A DNA stretch of 64,000 bases. It comes from Hyphomonadaceae bacterium (lineage in GTDB: Bacteria > Pseudomonadota > Alphaproteobacteria > Caulobacterales > Hyphomonadaceae). A program made the translations under genes and the position numbers. The stretch is taken from positions 62,001 to 126,000 of the forward strand of contig JANSYM010000009.1 in NCBI GenBank assembly GCA_024742355.1, written 5' to 3'. The notes beneath the pieces are model-generated. The model did not search any database, was not told where the DNA came from, and saw only the letters and a program-made list of their open reading frames with translations. This document shows, one piece after another, positions 10,209-19,328 of the stretch (positions are counted from its first letter, which is position 1; the number at the start of each line of letters is the position of its first letter).

Positions 10209-11153
10209 ATGTGGGGCACAACTCAGATAAAGCAGAATTGGGCGAATTCATTGACCTCCCAAACCCATCTTGACCGGCTTGAGGCCGAGTCCATTCACAT
10301 CATGCGCGAAGTCGCAGCAGAGGCCGAAAATCCGGTCATGCTCTACTCCGTCGGCAAGGACAGTGCAGTCATGCTGCACCTGGCCATGAAAGCCTTCTAT
10401 CCGAGCATTCCGCCTTTCCCGCTTATGCATGTCGATACGACCTGGAAATTCCGCGAGATGATCGAATTTCGCGACCGCAAGGCGGCTGAGATCGGCATGG
10501 ACCTGATTGTTCACACCAATCAGGAAGGCATTGACGATGGTGTTGGCCCGTTCACGCATGGGTCGGCTGTCCACACGGATGTGATGAAAACGCAGGCGCT
10601 GAAACAGGCGCTCGACAAGTACAAGTTCGATGTCGCGTTTGGCGGCGCCCGCCGCGACGAGGAAAAGTCCCGCGCCAAGGAACGGGTCTTCTCTTTCCGC
10701 ACCGCTGAGCATCGCTGGGACCCCAAGAATCAGCGTCCTGAGCTCTGGAATCTCTACAATGCGCGCATCCACAAGGGCGAGAGCATTCGCTGCTTCCCGA
10801 TCTCGAATTGGACCGAACTCGACATCTGGCAGTATATTCGCCGCGAGCAGATCGAGATTGTTCCCCTCTATTACGCCGCCAAGCGTCCCGTCGTCGAATG
10901 GGAAGGCAGCCAGATCATGCTGGATGATGATCGCGTGCCGCCTGAACTCGCCAAGACCGCGGTTGAAAAATATGTGCGCTTCCGGACCCTTGGATGCTAC
11001 CCGCTGACCGGGGCCGTCGAGAGCACCGCAGACACGCTGGAAGACATTATCCAGGAAATGTTGCTGACCACCTCATCCGAGCGCCAGGGTCGTACGATTG
11101 ACCGTGACCAGGCCGCGTCCATGGAAAAGAAAAAACAAGAGGGATACTTCTAA
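10209..11153 (+). CDS. cysD: Sulfate adenylyltransferase subunit 2
   Basis: Small catalytic subunit of ATP sulfurylase, which makes adenosine 5'-phosphosulfate from sulfate and ATP, with CysN as GTP-driven partner. The 314 aa sequence matches CysD throughout: the PP-loop [43 protein letters not shown] and the C-terminal TSSERQGR and QEGYF. The N-terminus is slightly longer than in enterobacteria. The ATG at 10209 is the only in-frame ATG before the conserved region, but its ribosome site is weak (AGG 10 bases upstream). Its stop abuts the start of cysNC, TAA then ATG, so the two form one operon. Confidence 0.97.
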   Translation: MWGTTQIKQNWANSLTSQTHLDRLEAESIHIMREVAAEAENPVMLYSVGKDSAVMLHLAMKAFYPSIPPFPLMHVDTTWKFREMIEFRDRKAAEIGMDLIVHTNQEGIDDGVGPFTHGSAVHTDVMKTQALKQALDKYKFDVAFGGARRDEEKSRAKERVFSFRTAEHRWDPKNQRPELWNLYNARIHKGESIRCFPISNWTELDIWQYIRREQIEIVPLYYAAKRPVVEWEGSQIMLDDDRVPPELAKTAVEKYVRFRTLGCYPLTGAVESTADTLEDIIQEMLLTTSSERQGRTIDRDQAASMEKKKQEGYF

Positions 11154-13061
11154 ATGTCCCATATCGACTCTCTCATTGCAGAAGACATCACCGCCTATCT
11201 CGAGGCGCACGAGAACAAGTCTCTGCTGCGTTTCATCACCTGCGGCAGCGTGGATGACGGCAAATCGACCCTGATCGGGCGTTTGCTTTATGATTCCAAG
11301 ATGATCTTCGAAGATCAGCTCGACGCCCTCGAGCGCGATTCCAAGAAACAGGGCACGCAAGGCGAGAATATCGACTTTGCGCTCCTGGTGGACGGTCTCG
11401 CCGCCGAGCGTGAGCAAGGCATCACCATTGATGTCGCTTATCGCTTCTTCTCCACCGACAAGCGCAAATTCATTGTCGCTGATACACCGGGGCACGAACA
11501 ATATACGCGCAACATGGCCACCGGTGCCTCGACCGCGGATCTGGCCATCCTGCTGATTGATGCCCGCAAGGGCGTGCTGACGCAGACACGTCGGCACAGC
11601 TTTATCGCGTCGTCGCTCGGCATCCGCAAACTGGTCCTGGCCATCAACAAGATGGATCTGGTTGATTATGACGAGGCCGTGTTCAAAAAGATTGAGCGCG
11701 ACTTCCTGGAATTTGCCGAGGAACTTTCCGCCGGCATCGAAATCCAGGCCATTCCGATGTCGGCGCTGGAAGGTTCCAACATTACCGGCGCGTCTGACAA
11801 GACACCCTGGTACAATGGCCCGAGCCTGATGGAATATCTCGAAACCGTGCCGGTGGACGATGCTCGAATTTCGGCGCCGTTCCGCATGCCGGTGCAATGG
11901 GTGAACCGTCCGAACCTGGATTTCCGAGGTTTCTCCGGCCAGATCGCGTCTGGCACGATCAAGCCCGGTGATCGGGTCAAAACTCTGCCAAGCGCCAAAG
12001 AAACGACGATTGAACGGGTTGTGGTTCATGGCGGTGACCTGGACGAAGCGGTCGCCGGTCAATCAGTGACGCTGACCTTCGCTGACGAAGTCGATACTTC
12101 GCGCGGCGACGTGATCTGCATCGCCTCCGATCCGGCCGAAGTCGCCGACCAGTTCCAGGCCCGCGTGCTCTGGATGGCGGATAAGGACATGCTACCGGGC
12201 CGCCGCTATTTGCTGAAAATCGGCGCCAAGACCGTGACCGCCACAGTGCTCGATCTGAAATTCGGCATCGATGTGAACACGATCCAGGACAAACCGGCCA
12301 AGACGCTGGGCCTGAACGATTTCGGTGTCATCACGCTCGGCCTTGATCAACCGATCGCGTTTGATCCGTATGACATCAACCGTGAGACCGGCGGGTTCAT
12401 CCTGATCGATCGCATGACCAATAACACGGTGGGCCTCGGTCTGATTGACTTTGCCTTGCGCCGCGCCGGCAACATTCACTGGCAAGCGCTCGACGTCGAC
12501 CGTGAAGCGCTGGCCAAGCAGAAAGAGCAAAAGCCAGCGGTGCTTTGGTTCACTGGCCTTTCCGGCTCAGGTAAATCAACCATTGCCAATGCCTTGCAGC
12601 AAAAACTGTTTGGCTTGGGCAAGCACACATTCGTGCTCGATGGCGACAATGTCCGACATGGCCTGAACCGCGATCTTGGTTTCACCGATGTTGACCGGGT
12701 GGAGAATATCCGCCGCGTGTCCAATGTCGCGAAACTGATGAGTGATGCCGGTCTGATCACCCTGGTCAGCTTCATTTCTCCGTTCCGCTCTGAGCGTCGC
12801 ATGGCACGCAATATGATGGTGGATGGCGAGTTTGTTGAAGTCTTCGTCGACACGCCGCTGGAAGTTGCTGAGCAACGTGATGTGAAAGGTCTCTACAAGC
12901 GCGCCCGCGCTGGTGAGATCAAGAACTTCACGGGTCTCGACAGCCCGTATGAAGCGCCGGAAGATCCGGAAATCCAGATCAACACGGTTGAGATGACGGC
13001 GGAAGAAGCCGCTGATCAGATCCTGAACTGGATGCGCGAACGCGGATGGTTTGAGGCGTAG
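11154..13061 (+). CDS. cysNC: Bifunctional sulfate adenylyltransferase subunit 1 / adenylylsulfate kinase
   Basis: Fusion of CysN and CysC (635 aa). The N-terminal GTPase has G1 GSVDDGKST near residue 30, [12 protein letters not shown], and NKMD, followed by elongation-factor-like beta barrels. The C-terminal APS kinase begins near 455, with P-loop GLSGSGKST and [13 protein letters not shown]. Together with CysD it converts sulfate to PAPS for cysteine synthesis or sulfation. The fused form is common in alphaproteobacteria. Its stop lies 6 bases from the end of the convergent ABC-F gene, with no room for a terminator. No downstream cysH or cysI is present in the window. Confidence 0.97.
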   Translation: MSHIDSLIAEDITAYLEAHENKSLLRFITCGSVDDGKSTLIGRLLYDSKMIFEDQLDALERDSKKQGTQGENIDFALLVDGLAAEREQGITIDVAYRFFSTDKRKFIVADTPGHEQYTRNMATGASTADLAILLIDARKGVLTQTRRHSFIASSLGIRKLVLAINKMDLVDYDEAVFKKIERDFLEFAEELSAGIEIQAIPMSALEGSNITGASDKTPWYNGPSLMEYLETVPVDDARISAPFRMPVQWVNRPNLDFRGFSGQIASGTIKPGDRVKTLPSAKETTIERVVVHGGDLDEAVAGQSVTLTFADEVDTSRGDVICIASDPAEVADQFQARVLWMADKDMLPGRRYLLKIGAKTVTATVLDLKFGIDVNTIQDKPAKTLGLNDFGVITLGLDQPIAFDPYDINRETGGFILIDRMTNNTVGLGLIDFALRRAGNIHWQALDVDREALAKQKEQKPAVLWFTGLSGSGKSTIANALQQKLFGLGKHTFVLDGDNVRHGLNRDLGFTDVDRVENIRRVSNVAKLMSDAGLITLVSFISPFRSERRMARNMMVDGEFVEVFVDTPLEVAEQRDVKGLYKRARAGEIKNFTGLDSPYEAPEDPEIQINTVEMTAEEAADQILNWMRERGWFEA

Positions 13062-13067
13062 AGAGGA

Positions 13068-14870
13068 TCAGCTCGCAAGAGCTTCCTTTTTCTCTTCAAT
13101 CTCCATCCAGTCGAGCTCGGCCTGTTCGAGTTCGGCGCGGGCCGCTTCCAGGCGGGTATTGATGCGGCTGAACTCATCCGGGTTCTGATTGAACAGATTT
13201 GGGTCGGCGAGCTTGGTCTCAAGCTCGCCGATTTCCGTTTCCAGCTGCGGCATCAGGGTTTCGACTTCCCTGAGGCGGTGCTGATCCTTGAAGCTGAGCT
13301 TGGTCTGTTTTTTCGGCGTGGTCGGTTTCGGTTTGGATTTCTTGTCTTTCGGCGCGCTCGCCTTGGCTTGACCCGGCTTGCCCTTGATCTGGGATTGCGC
13401 ATCGGTCCAGCCGCCTGCGGTCTCGACCCACTTGCCATCGCCAAGCGGCACCAGGCAGGAGGTCACGGTGGCGTCCAGGAAGGCGCGGTCATGGCTGACC
13501 AGGATCAGGGTGCCCTCAAAGTTCAGCAGCATGTCCTCGAGCAAATCGAGCGTCTGCATATCGAGATCATTGGTCGGTTCGTCGAGGACCAGCACATCGG
13601 TCGATTGGGCCAGCGCAATGGCCAGCGTCAGGCGATTGCGTTCGCCGCCTGAAAGCGCGGCCACGGCCTGGCGTAACTGATCCGGCTTGAACAGAAAGTC
13701 TTTGGCATAGGCAGCAACATGGCGCTGGTGACCCTGGACCATGAGACTGTCGCCGCCTTGCGGGGCGAGCGCTTCCCAGAGCGTGTCCTTAGGCCGAAGC
13801 GTCTCCCGGGTCTGGTCGAGATAGGTGATGCGCAATGCCGGATTGATCTTCACATTGCCGCTGTCGCGCTCGATCTCATCCAGCATGAGTTTGAGAAGAG
13901 TCGTCTTGCCAACGCCATTCGGGCCGATCAGGCCAATGCGATCGCCGCGCAGGATCTTGAAGTCCAGGCCTTCGACAATTTTGAGGTCGCCATAGGCCTT
14001 GCTCAGCCCGAACGTCTCGATGACCTTGCGCGACTGGTGGCCGGCATCTTCAGCGCTGATCCCGGCCTTGGCCTTTTGCGCAACAATCGCGGCCTTGCGA
14101 CGGGCTGCCTCGGCGCGCATTGCCTTGAGCTTGTGCAAGCGGCCCATATTGCGGGCCCGGCGTCCGGTGACGCCGCGCTGCAACCAGTGTTCCTCGGCTT
14201 TCAGCTGCGTCTTGATCTTTTCGAGCTGCCGGATCTCGGCCTCTTCAATCTCTTCCGCCCAGCGATCGAAATCGCCATAGCCTTTCGGGCTTTTGAGGAC
14301 GACGCCATCGCGCAGCCACAGCGTATTGGTGGTGACATTCTCCATGAAGCGGCGATCATGGCTGACAAGGAGAACGCCGCCATTGAACCCGATCAGGCGG
14401 GTCTCCAGGGTCTCGATCATCGGCACGTCGAGATGGTTGGTCGGCTCGTCCAGGAGCAGGATATCCGGATCGAGGGCAAACGCCTTGGCCAGGGCCGACC
14501 GGCGGATCTGACCACCCGACAGGATGCTGGGCGAGACCGCCGGGTCGACGCCGAAATGACCGAGCTCGGCCTCGGCGCGCCAGGGCTCGGCGCCAGATGA
14601 TACGGCATAGTCGAGCACAGTGTCATAGGACGACAGATCCGGTTCCTGCTCGACCGTGGTGATCACCGTGCCGGGATGAATCCAGAGCTCGCCATCATCC
14701 GGCTCGTGGCGACCGGTGATCAGGCGCATCAGGGTCGACTTGCCGGCGCCATTGCGACCGACCAGCGCGGCCCGCTCGCCTTTGGCCAGATTGAAGGACA
14801 CGCCTTCGAACAGCGGCTTGCCACCAAAGGCAAGCCGGACATCGGTCATGGTGAGGATCGGGAGGGACAT
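13068..14870 (-). CDS. uup: ABC-F family ATPase (Uup-like)
   Basis: Soluble duplicated ABC ATPase of 600 residues with no membrane domain. It has two Walker A motifs (GRNGAGKST near 38 and GPNGVGKTT near 315), two signatures (LSGGQ and LSGGE) and two Walker B/D-loop segments (LLLDEPTNHLD and LVLDEPTNDLD). The linker between domains is charged and helical. The C-terminal extension has a lysine/proline-rich stretch and a coiled coil, as in Uup. Such proteins act on ribosomes or branched DNA rather than in transport. The gene follows the ABC-2 permease after a 21-base gap, but ABC-F proteins do not normally power permeases. Confidence 0.93.
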   Translation of the reverse strand: MSLPILTMTDVRLAFGGKPLFEGVSFNLAKGERAALVGRNGAGKSTLMRLITGRHEPDDGELWIHPGTVITTVEQEPDLSSYDTVLDYAVSSGAEPWRAEAELGHFGVDPAVSPSILSGGQIRRSALAKAFALDPDILLLDEPTNHLDVPMIETLETRLIGFNGGVLLVSHDRRFMENVTTNTLWLRDGVVLKSPKGYGDFDRWAEEIEEAEIRQLEKIKTQLKAEEHWLQRGVTGRRARNMGRLHKLKAMRAEAARRKAAIVAQKAKAGISAEDAGHQSRKVIETFGLSKAYGDLKIVEGLDFKILRGDRIGLIGPNGVGKTTLLKLMLDEIERDSGNVKINPALRITYLDQTRETLRPKDTLWEALAPQGGDSLMVQGHQRHVAAYAKDFLFKPDQLRQAVAALSGGERNRLTLAIALAQSTDVLVLDEPTNDLDMQTLDLLEDMLLNFEGTLILVSHDRAFLDATVTSCLVPLGDGKWVETAGGWTDAQSQIKGKPGQAKASAPKDKKSKPKPTTPKKQTKLSFKDQHRLREVETLMPQLETEIGELETKLADPNLFNQNPDEFSRINTRLEAARAELEQAELDWMEIEEKKEALAS

Positions 14871-14891
14871 CAGAATGCTTGCAGCTCGATA

Positions 14892-15725
14892 TCAGGCCTT
14901 CAGCTTGTAGCCGCTTTTCAGCATCCACCAGACACCCGCCGAGGCGGCGAATGCCACGCCGCCGCTGACCACCATGCCGGTCATCACGTCGGAGTTTGCG
15001 GCATCGAGAAAGCCGTATCGGAAGCCATCAATCAGGAAGAAGATCGGGTCGAAATAGGCCAGTGATTTGAATGGCTCAACCAGGACATTGATGTCGTAGA
15101 ACGTGCCGGACAGGAAAGTCAGCGGCACGATCACGAAATTGGAAACGGCGGCGAGGTGGTCGAACTTGTCGGCCCAGATGCCCCCCATGGCGCCGATCGC
15201 GGCCAGGAAAATAGTCGCCATCAGGCCGAACCAGATGACCGGCCAGACGTGTGCCACGGACAGGTCGGCGAGCCCGCTAAAGTGAATGCCGACCGCCGCG
15301 ATCATGCCGACCATGACGCCGCGCGTGGCGGCCCCGAAGATGAACCCGATGGTCAGCTCCAGCGGCGATAGAGGCGGCATCAGGAAGTCAACCTGACTGC
15401 CCTGGACCTTGGCAATGGTCAGCGAGCTGGACGAGTTCTGAAAGGCGTTTTGCAGCATCGACATGACAATCAGGCCGGGCGCGAGGAAGCTGTTATAATC
15501 AAGCCCGGCAAAGTCGCCGCTCAGTTCGCCGCGATTGCCGAAGGCGAGCTTGAACACCGTCATGAATAGCAGGGTCGACACCACCGGTGCCAGAAGGGTC
15601 TGCATCCAGACCTTCATAAAACGGCCCACTTCGCGCTTATAAAGCGTCCAGAGACCGAGCCAGTTGACGGCGCCATAGACGCGCGGTTTAGGAGACGAAA
15701 GCAGAGATCGGGATGTATCAGCCAT
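14892..15725 (-). CDS. ABC-2 type transporter permease
   Basis: Inner-membrane permease of 277 residues with about six hydrophobic segments and the ABC-2 landmarks: a charged amphipathic KREVGRFMKVWMQTL start, FLAPGLIVMSMLQNAF, QGSQVDFLMPPLSPLE and YFDPIFFLIDGFRYGF. Relatives export polysaccharides, drugs or lipids. Its cognate ATP-binding subunit is not next to it in the window: the downstream gene encodes an ABC-F protein and upstream is gcrA in the other direction. The partner is therefore probably encoded elsewhere. The gene shares a 205-base divergent region with gcrA. Confidence 0.9.
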   Translation of the reverse strand: MADTSRSLLSSPKPRVYGAVNWLGLWTLYKREVGRFMKVWMQTLLAPVVSTLLFMTVFKLAFGNRGELSGDFAGLDYNSFLAPGLIVMSMLQNAFQNSSSSLTIAKVQGSQVDFLMPPLSPLELTIGFIFGAATRGVMVGMIAAVGIHFSGLADLSVAHVWPVIWFGLMATIFLAAIGAMGGIWADKFDHLAAVSNFVIVPLTFLSGTFYDINVLVEPFKSLAYFDPIFFLIDGFRYGFLDAANSDVMTGMVVSGGVAFAASAGVWWMLKSGYKLKA

Positions 15726-15772
15726 AACCGATCACTTAAGAGCTGACTCGGCGTTTGGCGATAGGTTAAAAA

Positions 15773-15813
15773 CTATCCACAGCTGCTACTACATATTGAT
15801 TGCCTGTGGATAG
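15773..15813. promoter_or_regulatory. Pair of inverted DnaA-box-like sites upstream of gcrA
   Basis: CTATCCACA at 15773-15781 and TGTGGATAG at 15805-15813 are exact inverted copies, each 8 of 9 matches to the DnaA box TTATCCACA, with 23 bases between them. They lie 118-158 bases before the gcrA start. In Caulobacter crescentus DnaA activates gcrA, so a regulatory role is plausible. A GANTC site (GACTC) is at 15745-15749 in the same divergent region. Confidence 0.6.
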
Positions 15814-15930
15814 GGTGCCTCAGTATCTTGTGTTTCATTTTGCTCCTGATACGATATATAGCGTTAGAGCGGGGCTGGAGGCATCGCTCAAATCAATATC
15901 TAGGGGCTGCCACAGAGCGGGGTAATACGC

Positions 15931-16458
15931 ATGGCTTGGACGGAAGATCGTGTAGAAGTTCTCAAAAAACTATGGGCGGAGGGGCATTCTGCAAGCCAGA
16001 TCGCCAAAGAGCTGGGCGGGGTCACCCGCAATGCGGTGATCGGCAAGGTGCACCGTCTCGGCCTGTCAGGTCGCGCGACACCATCGCGCCCGGTCAAACG
16101 TCCGCCGCGTCTGGCGCGTCCAAAGCCGCGTATCCAGCCAGATGGCAGCGTCGTCACGCCAAAACCGCAGCGCGTGGTCGCCGAGCCGGATCTCAAGCCG
16201 AATGAAAAGGTCGCGATGCTGACCGCCTTGTCGCCGCAGCCACTGGCCGATGGCGAAGCAGCCACCATCCTGACTCTGCGCGACAGCATGTGCAAATGGC
16301 CAATCGGCGATCCAGCCGACCCGAAATTCGCCTTCTGCGGCCGCAAGTCGACCTGCGGTCCATACTGCGCTGAGCACGCGCAAGTGGCCTTCCAGCCGGC
16401 CAAGAAGCGCGAGAAGAAAAAGGCTGAATACGACTATGTTCGGAAGATTGCCGGTTAG
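15931..16458 (+). CDS. gcrA: Cell cycle regulator GcrA
   Basis: A 175-residue sigma-70 cofactor that activates promoters depending on CcrM methylation at GANTC. The N-terminal helix-turn-helix (MAWTEDRVEVLKKLWAEG then SASQIAKELGG and TRNAVIGKVHRLGL) is the family hallmark. A basic proline-rich linker follows. The C-terminal domain has CKWPIGDP, FCGRKS, GPYCAEHA, a conserved cysteine-rich RNA polymerase-binding region. The upstream region has two DnaA-box-like sites. A bidirectional-looking terminator follows. GcrA points to Caulobacterales, Rhizobiales or a close relative as the host. Confidence 0.96.
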   Translation: MAWTEDRVEVLKKLWAEGHSASQIAKELGGVTRNAVIGKVHRLGLSGRATPSRPVKRPPRLARPKPRIQPDGSVVTPKPQRVVAEPDLKPNEKVAMLTALSPQPLADGEAATILTLRDSMCKWPIGDPADPKFAFCGRKSTCGPYCAEHAQVAFQPAKKREKKKAEYDYVRKIAG

Positions 16459-16486
16459 GCCAGGCAGCTAATCGTCACGAGACATC

Positions 16487-16521
16487 AAAGCGGTTCGGGC
16501 ATTCCGAGCCGCTTTTTTCTG
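16487..16521 (+). terminator. Terminator between gcrA and convergent lipoprotein gene
   Basis: A 12-bp stem, AAAGCGGTTCGG (16487-16498) with CCGAGCCGCTTT (16504-16515), has a 5-base loop and runs into six T bases. On the opposite strand the hairpin ends in only three T, so it serves gcrA well and the lipoprotein gene weakly. Confidence 0.88.
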
Positions 16522-16533
16522 TCTCGAATTCCA

Positions 16534-16908
16534 TCACGCACAGAAAGCGATCTTCCCGGCGAGATTGCCCGATCCGTCCCAGATGCAGCCATTGTCGCCA
16601 ATTGTGAGCACGCGTTTTTGGCCGGAATTGCGTTCGCTGGCGCCGGACAGATGCACCTTCTTGCCTTTGACCTTGTAGGTCCATTGCCGGTCGCCGCCCT
16701 CTGATGTTGTGACGACGCTGCCATCGGCAGAGAAGCTCCAGCTCTGATCGGTCAGGGCGCGGTCCAGGCGGTTCGCATCGGGGCCGAATTGCGGGTAGTA
16801 GACGCCGTCCAGCGTGCTTCCTCCGCCGCCTCCTCCGCCGCAGGCGCTGAGCAGGATCGTGGTGCCGAGCGCCGCGAGCGCTGTCTTGAGCTTTATGTGA
16901 TGTGCCAT
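16534..16908 (-). CDS. Small lipoprotein of unknown function
   Basis: A 124-residue protein with a lipoprotein signal: basic start, hydrophobic TALAALGTTILL and lipobox LSAC, Cys22 being the lipidated residue. Seven glycines follow the cysteine as a flexible tether. The mature part contains WSFSADGSVVTTSEGGDRQWTY, resembling small beta-sheet envelope proteins that display a 'colour-like' strand repeat, and two late cysteines (GCIWD and FCA). I do not recognise a family. Probably anchored in the outer membrane or periplasmic face. It stands alone between gcrA and a membrane protein. Confidence 0.75.
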   Translation of the reverse strand: MAHHIKLKTALAALGTTILLSACGGGGGGGSTLDGVYYPQFGPDANRLDRALTDQSWSFSADGSVVTTSEGGDRQWTYKVKGKKVHLSGASERNSGQKRVLTIGDNGCIWDGSGNLAGKIAFCA

Positions 16909-16959
16909 CTAGTCCCCCGTGATTATGGCTTGGTTGGTAGCGCGCAGCGCCGGCCGCCG

Positions 16960-17499
16960 CTATCCGGATATTCCTCTATAGATGCCGACAACAATGGCTG
17001 ACCCGAAGAACAGGATGAGCGCGACCGCGGCGATCTTGGCGATTGGCAAAAGCAGCTCCTGAAAGCGAATGCCGAGGCCGATCCCGATCAGGCCGACGCC
17101 CCAGGCGCCGTGATTGACGATTGCCGCGAGGATGTCATTGCTCGGCGCCAGGCCAGCTGTCGCCATGCCCCAGAGCTTGATCAGGAAAAAGGTCAGCGTC
17201 CCGATCGAAGCAAGGATCAGAATGCCGTCGAGATCCCAGTCCTCATCTTCATCGTTATCGTGGTTTGATGAGGTTTCGCCGCTGCGGCTCGTCAAGCGCT
17301 CTGCGCCTTCGCGGTCTTTTCGGCGCCACTCTTCTTGCTGTTTACGCGCCCGTTCAGCTTGCTCGCGGTCTTCGCGCCGGCGGCGCTCTTCCTCAAATCG
17401 TCGCTGTTGTGCGCCGGAATCATAAGCAGATTGTTCAGGGCCGCTTGAGAGCGGTCGATCGCCTGTGCCCCATCTTCCTTTTCCGTACCAGTCGGTCAT
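16960..17499 (-). CDS. Membrane protein with charged coiled-coil N-terminus
   Basis: A 179-residue protein of unknown family. Residues 1-35 are polar (WYGKGRWGTGDRP). Residues about 36-70 form an extremely charged helix rich in RRFEEERRRREDREQ, predicted coiled coil. An acidic stretch NHDNDEDEDWDLDG follows. Three hydrophobic segments then occupy the C-terminal half (LILASIGTLTFFLIKLWGM, NHGAWGVGLIGIGLGI, IAAVALILFFGSAIVVGI). I chose the ATG at 17499, preceded by a G-rich site; the frame extends further but that part looks non-coding and covers the terminator of the next gene. Possibly an inner-membrane scaffold; function unknown. Confidence 0.7.
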   Translation of the reverse strand: MTDWYGKGRWGTGDRPLSSGPEQSAYDSGAQQRRFEEERRRREDREQAERARKQQEEWRRKDREGAERLTSRSGETSSNHDNDEDEDWDLDGILILASIGTLTFFLIKLWGMATAGLAPSNDILAAIVNHGAWGVGLIGIGLGIRFQELLLPIAKIAAVALILFFGSAIVVGIYRGISG

Positions 17500-17570
17500 T
17501 TGCGTCCCCCAATGACGCGGCGACCGTAACAGAAATAGGCGTTTCTCACCAGCAAGGGGCCAAACGCGCA

Positions 17571-17614
17571 AAGAAAAAGCCGCTGCTTTCATCCCGGAGA
17601 ATGTAAGCAGCGGC
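17571..17614 (-). terminator. Rho-independent terminator after porin gene
   Basis: On the minus strand GCCGCTGCTT (17614-17605) pairs with AAGCAGCGGC (17588-17579) around a 16-base loop, followed by TTTTTCTTT. A second hairpin precedes it, TGCCCGCC with GGCGGGCA at 17621-17653. Both lie downstream of the TorF-type porin gene that ends at 17666. Confidence 0.85.
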
Positions 17615-17665
17615 CAGGCATGCCCGCCCTGACAGGAGGGCAAGTGGCGGGCAAAATGTGAGGGT

Positions 17666-18334
17666 CTAGAGGGAGCGGCTGACCGTCAGGACCACGCGCT
17701 CATCGCCAACGGAGCCGAAGGAGTCGCCATCATTGCCCCAGAAGCGCAGGTCGAAATCGACATAGTCAGTCGAGAGCGTTGCGCCGAGTGAGTAATTGGT
17801 GAACTCCTCGACAAATCCGTCCCCGCCATCAAGATAGCTGCCGACAGACGCGTCGAAGCCGAGGGTCTCTGTGGCGGAGAAGCCAGCCGAGACGTCGACA
17901 TAGGTTGTCTCATTGTCGGGATCGAGATAGACATAGCCGGCAACATCGACCGGGCCGAGGCTGGTGCCGAGGCCGCCATAGAGTTCGATAAAGTCGAGAT
18001 CATCCGTGTCCGGGTAGACATAGCCGATCACACCGACATCCCAGGACAGGCCGCTTGTCGTCTCGCCGGCGAAGCCGCCATACAGGTCGAGTTCCATATT
18101 GGCGCCGCCAAAGTCGACAATGGACGCCCAGGTGCCGGCATAGAACAGGCCATTGGCATAATCGAAGCCGCCCTGGATGGCCGGGTTCTCATTGTTTTGA
18201 GAGACGCCGCGCCAGACATAATCCGTGGTCAGGGCAACATTGCCCGAAAACTCGCCTTCTGCGAGGGCGGCCGGGGCGGTGAATGCGCCAGCCATCATTG
18301 CCAGGGCGAGGGCCCTTGAGATCGTTTTTCCCAT
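17666..18334 (-). CDS. TorF family putative porin
   Basis: Outer-membrane beta-barrel protein of 222 residues. The signal peptide ends near APAALA, and the mature chain begins with GEFSGNVALTTDYVWRGVSQ, the recognisable start of this family (TIGR02001-like). Alternating aromatic strands follow (YAGTWASIV, WDVGVIGYVYP, DVAGYVYLDP), and the last residues, VVLTVSRSL, form the closing strand. I chose the second of two adjacent ATG codons (18334), 7 bases after AAGGA. Solute specificity is unknown. It is monocistronic, with a strong terminator. Confidence 0.85.
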   Translation of the reverse strand: MGKTISRALALAMMAGAFTAPAALAEGEFSGNVALTTDYVWRGVSQNNENPAIQGGFDYANGLFYAGTWASIVDFGGANMELDLYGGFAGETTSGLSWDVGVIGYVYPDTDDLDFIELYGGLGTSLGPVDVAGYVYLDPDNETTYVDVSAGFSATETLGFDASVGSYLDGGDGFVEEFTNYSLGATLSTDYVDFDLRFWGNDGDSFGSVGDERVVLTVSRSL

Positions 18335-18506
18335 CATTCCGTTCCTTCCAGAAATTGCGATTGGTGATCCCAACAACTGGACTGCACGGATTTTGGCCAT
18401 GATGGGCGGTATTGTGGGGTGCTATTTCTGGGCATGCGCACGAAATTTGAGCAGATTGCTCAAATCCCGCCCGTTCTGGCGGCGCAGGAAAGGGGGGATA
18501 TGCTCT

Positions 18507-19313
18507 TTAGCGCGCCGCGAGCGGGGCGTAGCCAAGGTGCATGCCCGCATCGACCAGCAATGTCTCGCCGGTCACGTGGCGAGACGCATCGGTCAGGAAG
18601 AACACCGCAGATGCGGCGATATCATCTGGCCCGCTGGCCACATTTAGCGGCACCGACTTGGCCACGCCTTCTTCCAGGCGGGCATAGCTGTCGGCGTCCA
18701 TTTCGTCCTTGAACCAGCGCGTGCCGATAAAGCCCGGGCAGACGGCATTGACGCGAATGGCCGGGGCGAGCGCCCGCGCCAGCGACAGCGTCATCGTGTT
18801 CAGCGCGCCCTTGGTCGCGGCATAGGCGACGGAGGACCCAATCCCGGTGACCCCGGCAATGGATGAGACATTGAGCACAGCGCTGGCCCGGCCTGTCGTC
18901 TCATAGGCCTTGACCATCAGGTCCTTGCAGGCCTGCATGATCAGGAATGGTCCGGCGACATTGACCGCATATGTGTCGAGGAAATCCTGCCGCGTGAGGG
19001 CGTTCAGGTCGCTATGGTCGCGGGCATGGCGGGTGATGCCGGCATTGTTGGCGAGAATATCGAGATGGCCCCAGCGACCTGCGGCCTCGGCCAGCTTGGC
19101 ACAGCCTTCATCGGTTGAAACATCCGCGGCGACGAGCTGGGTCTGCGCGCCGTGTCCGTTGCAAATGGCGACAGTCTCTTCGGCATCCTCAAGCGAGCGC
19201 GTGCAATTGACGATAATGTCAGCACCGCGCTCGGCGAGCATGACGGCAATCGAGCGGCCCAGCCCTGTCGCTGACCCCGTCACGAGAGCCTTGCGGCCTT
19301 CCAGGTCTCTCAT
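18507..19313 (-). CDS. Short-chain dehydrogenase/reductase (third gene of egt operon)
   Basis: Classical SDR of 268 residues. The cofactor motif TGSATGLG is at 13-20, NNAG near 90, the catalytic Ser in NVSSIAG, and YAATK provides the active Tyr and Lys. It resembles 3-oxoacyl-ACP reductase-type enzymes, but the substrate is unknown. GGGAGA lies 6 bases before the ATG. It starts 15 bases after egtD and so belongs to the egtB-egtD transcript. It could modify a related thiol-histidine compound or be an unrelated passenger. Confidence 0.9.
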   Translation of the reverse strand: MRDLEGRKALVTGSATGLGRSIAVMLAERGADIIVNCTRSLEDAEETVAICNGHGAQTQLVAADVSTDEGCAKLAEAAGRWGHLDILANNAGITRHARDHSDLNALTRQDFLDTYAVNVAGPFLIMQACKDLMVKAYETTGRASAVLNVSSIAGVTGIGSSVAYAATKGALNTMTLSLARALAPAIRVNAVCPGFIGTRWFKDEMDADSYARLEEGVAKSVPLNVASGPDDIAASAVFFLTDASRHVTGETLLVDAGMHLGYAPLAAR

Positions 19314-19328
19314 ACTGTATCTCCCAGC

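Noticed and set aside
16851-16862. Poly-G tract of the lipoprotein as phase-variable repeat
   Set aside because: The seven glycines are encoded by mixed codons, not a homopolymer long enough for slippage.
17621-17653. Hairpin TGCCCGCC/GGCGGGCA as a separate regulatory site
   Set aside because: It lies directly before the terminator of the porin gene and has no T run; I treat it as part of the termination region.
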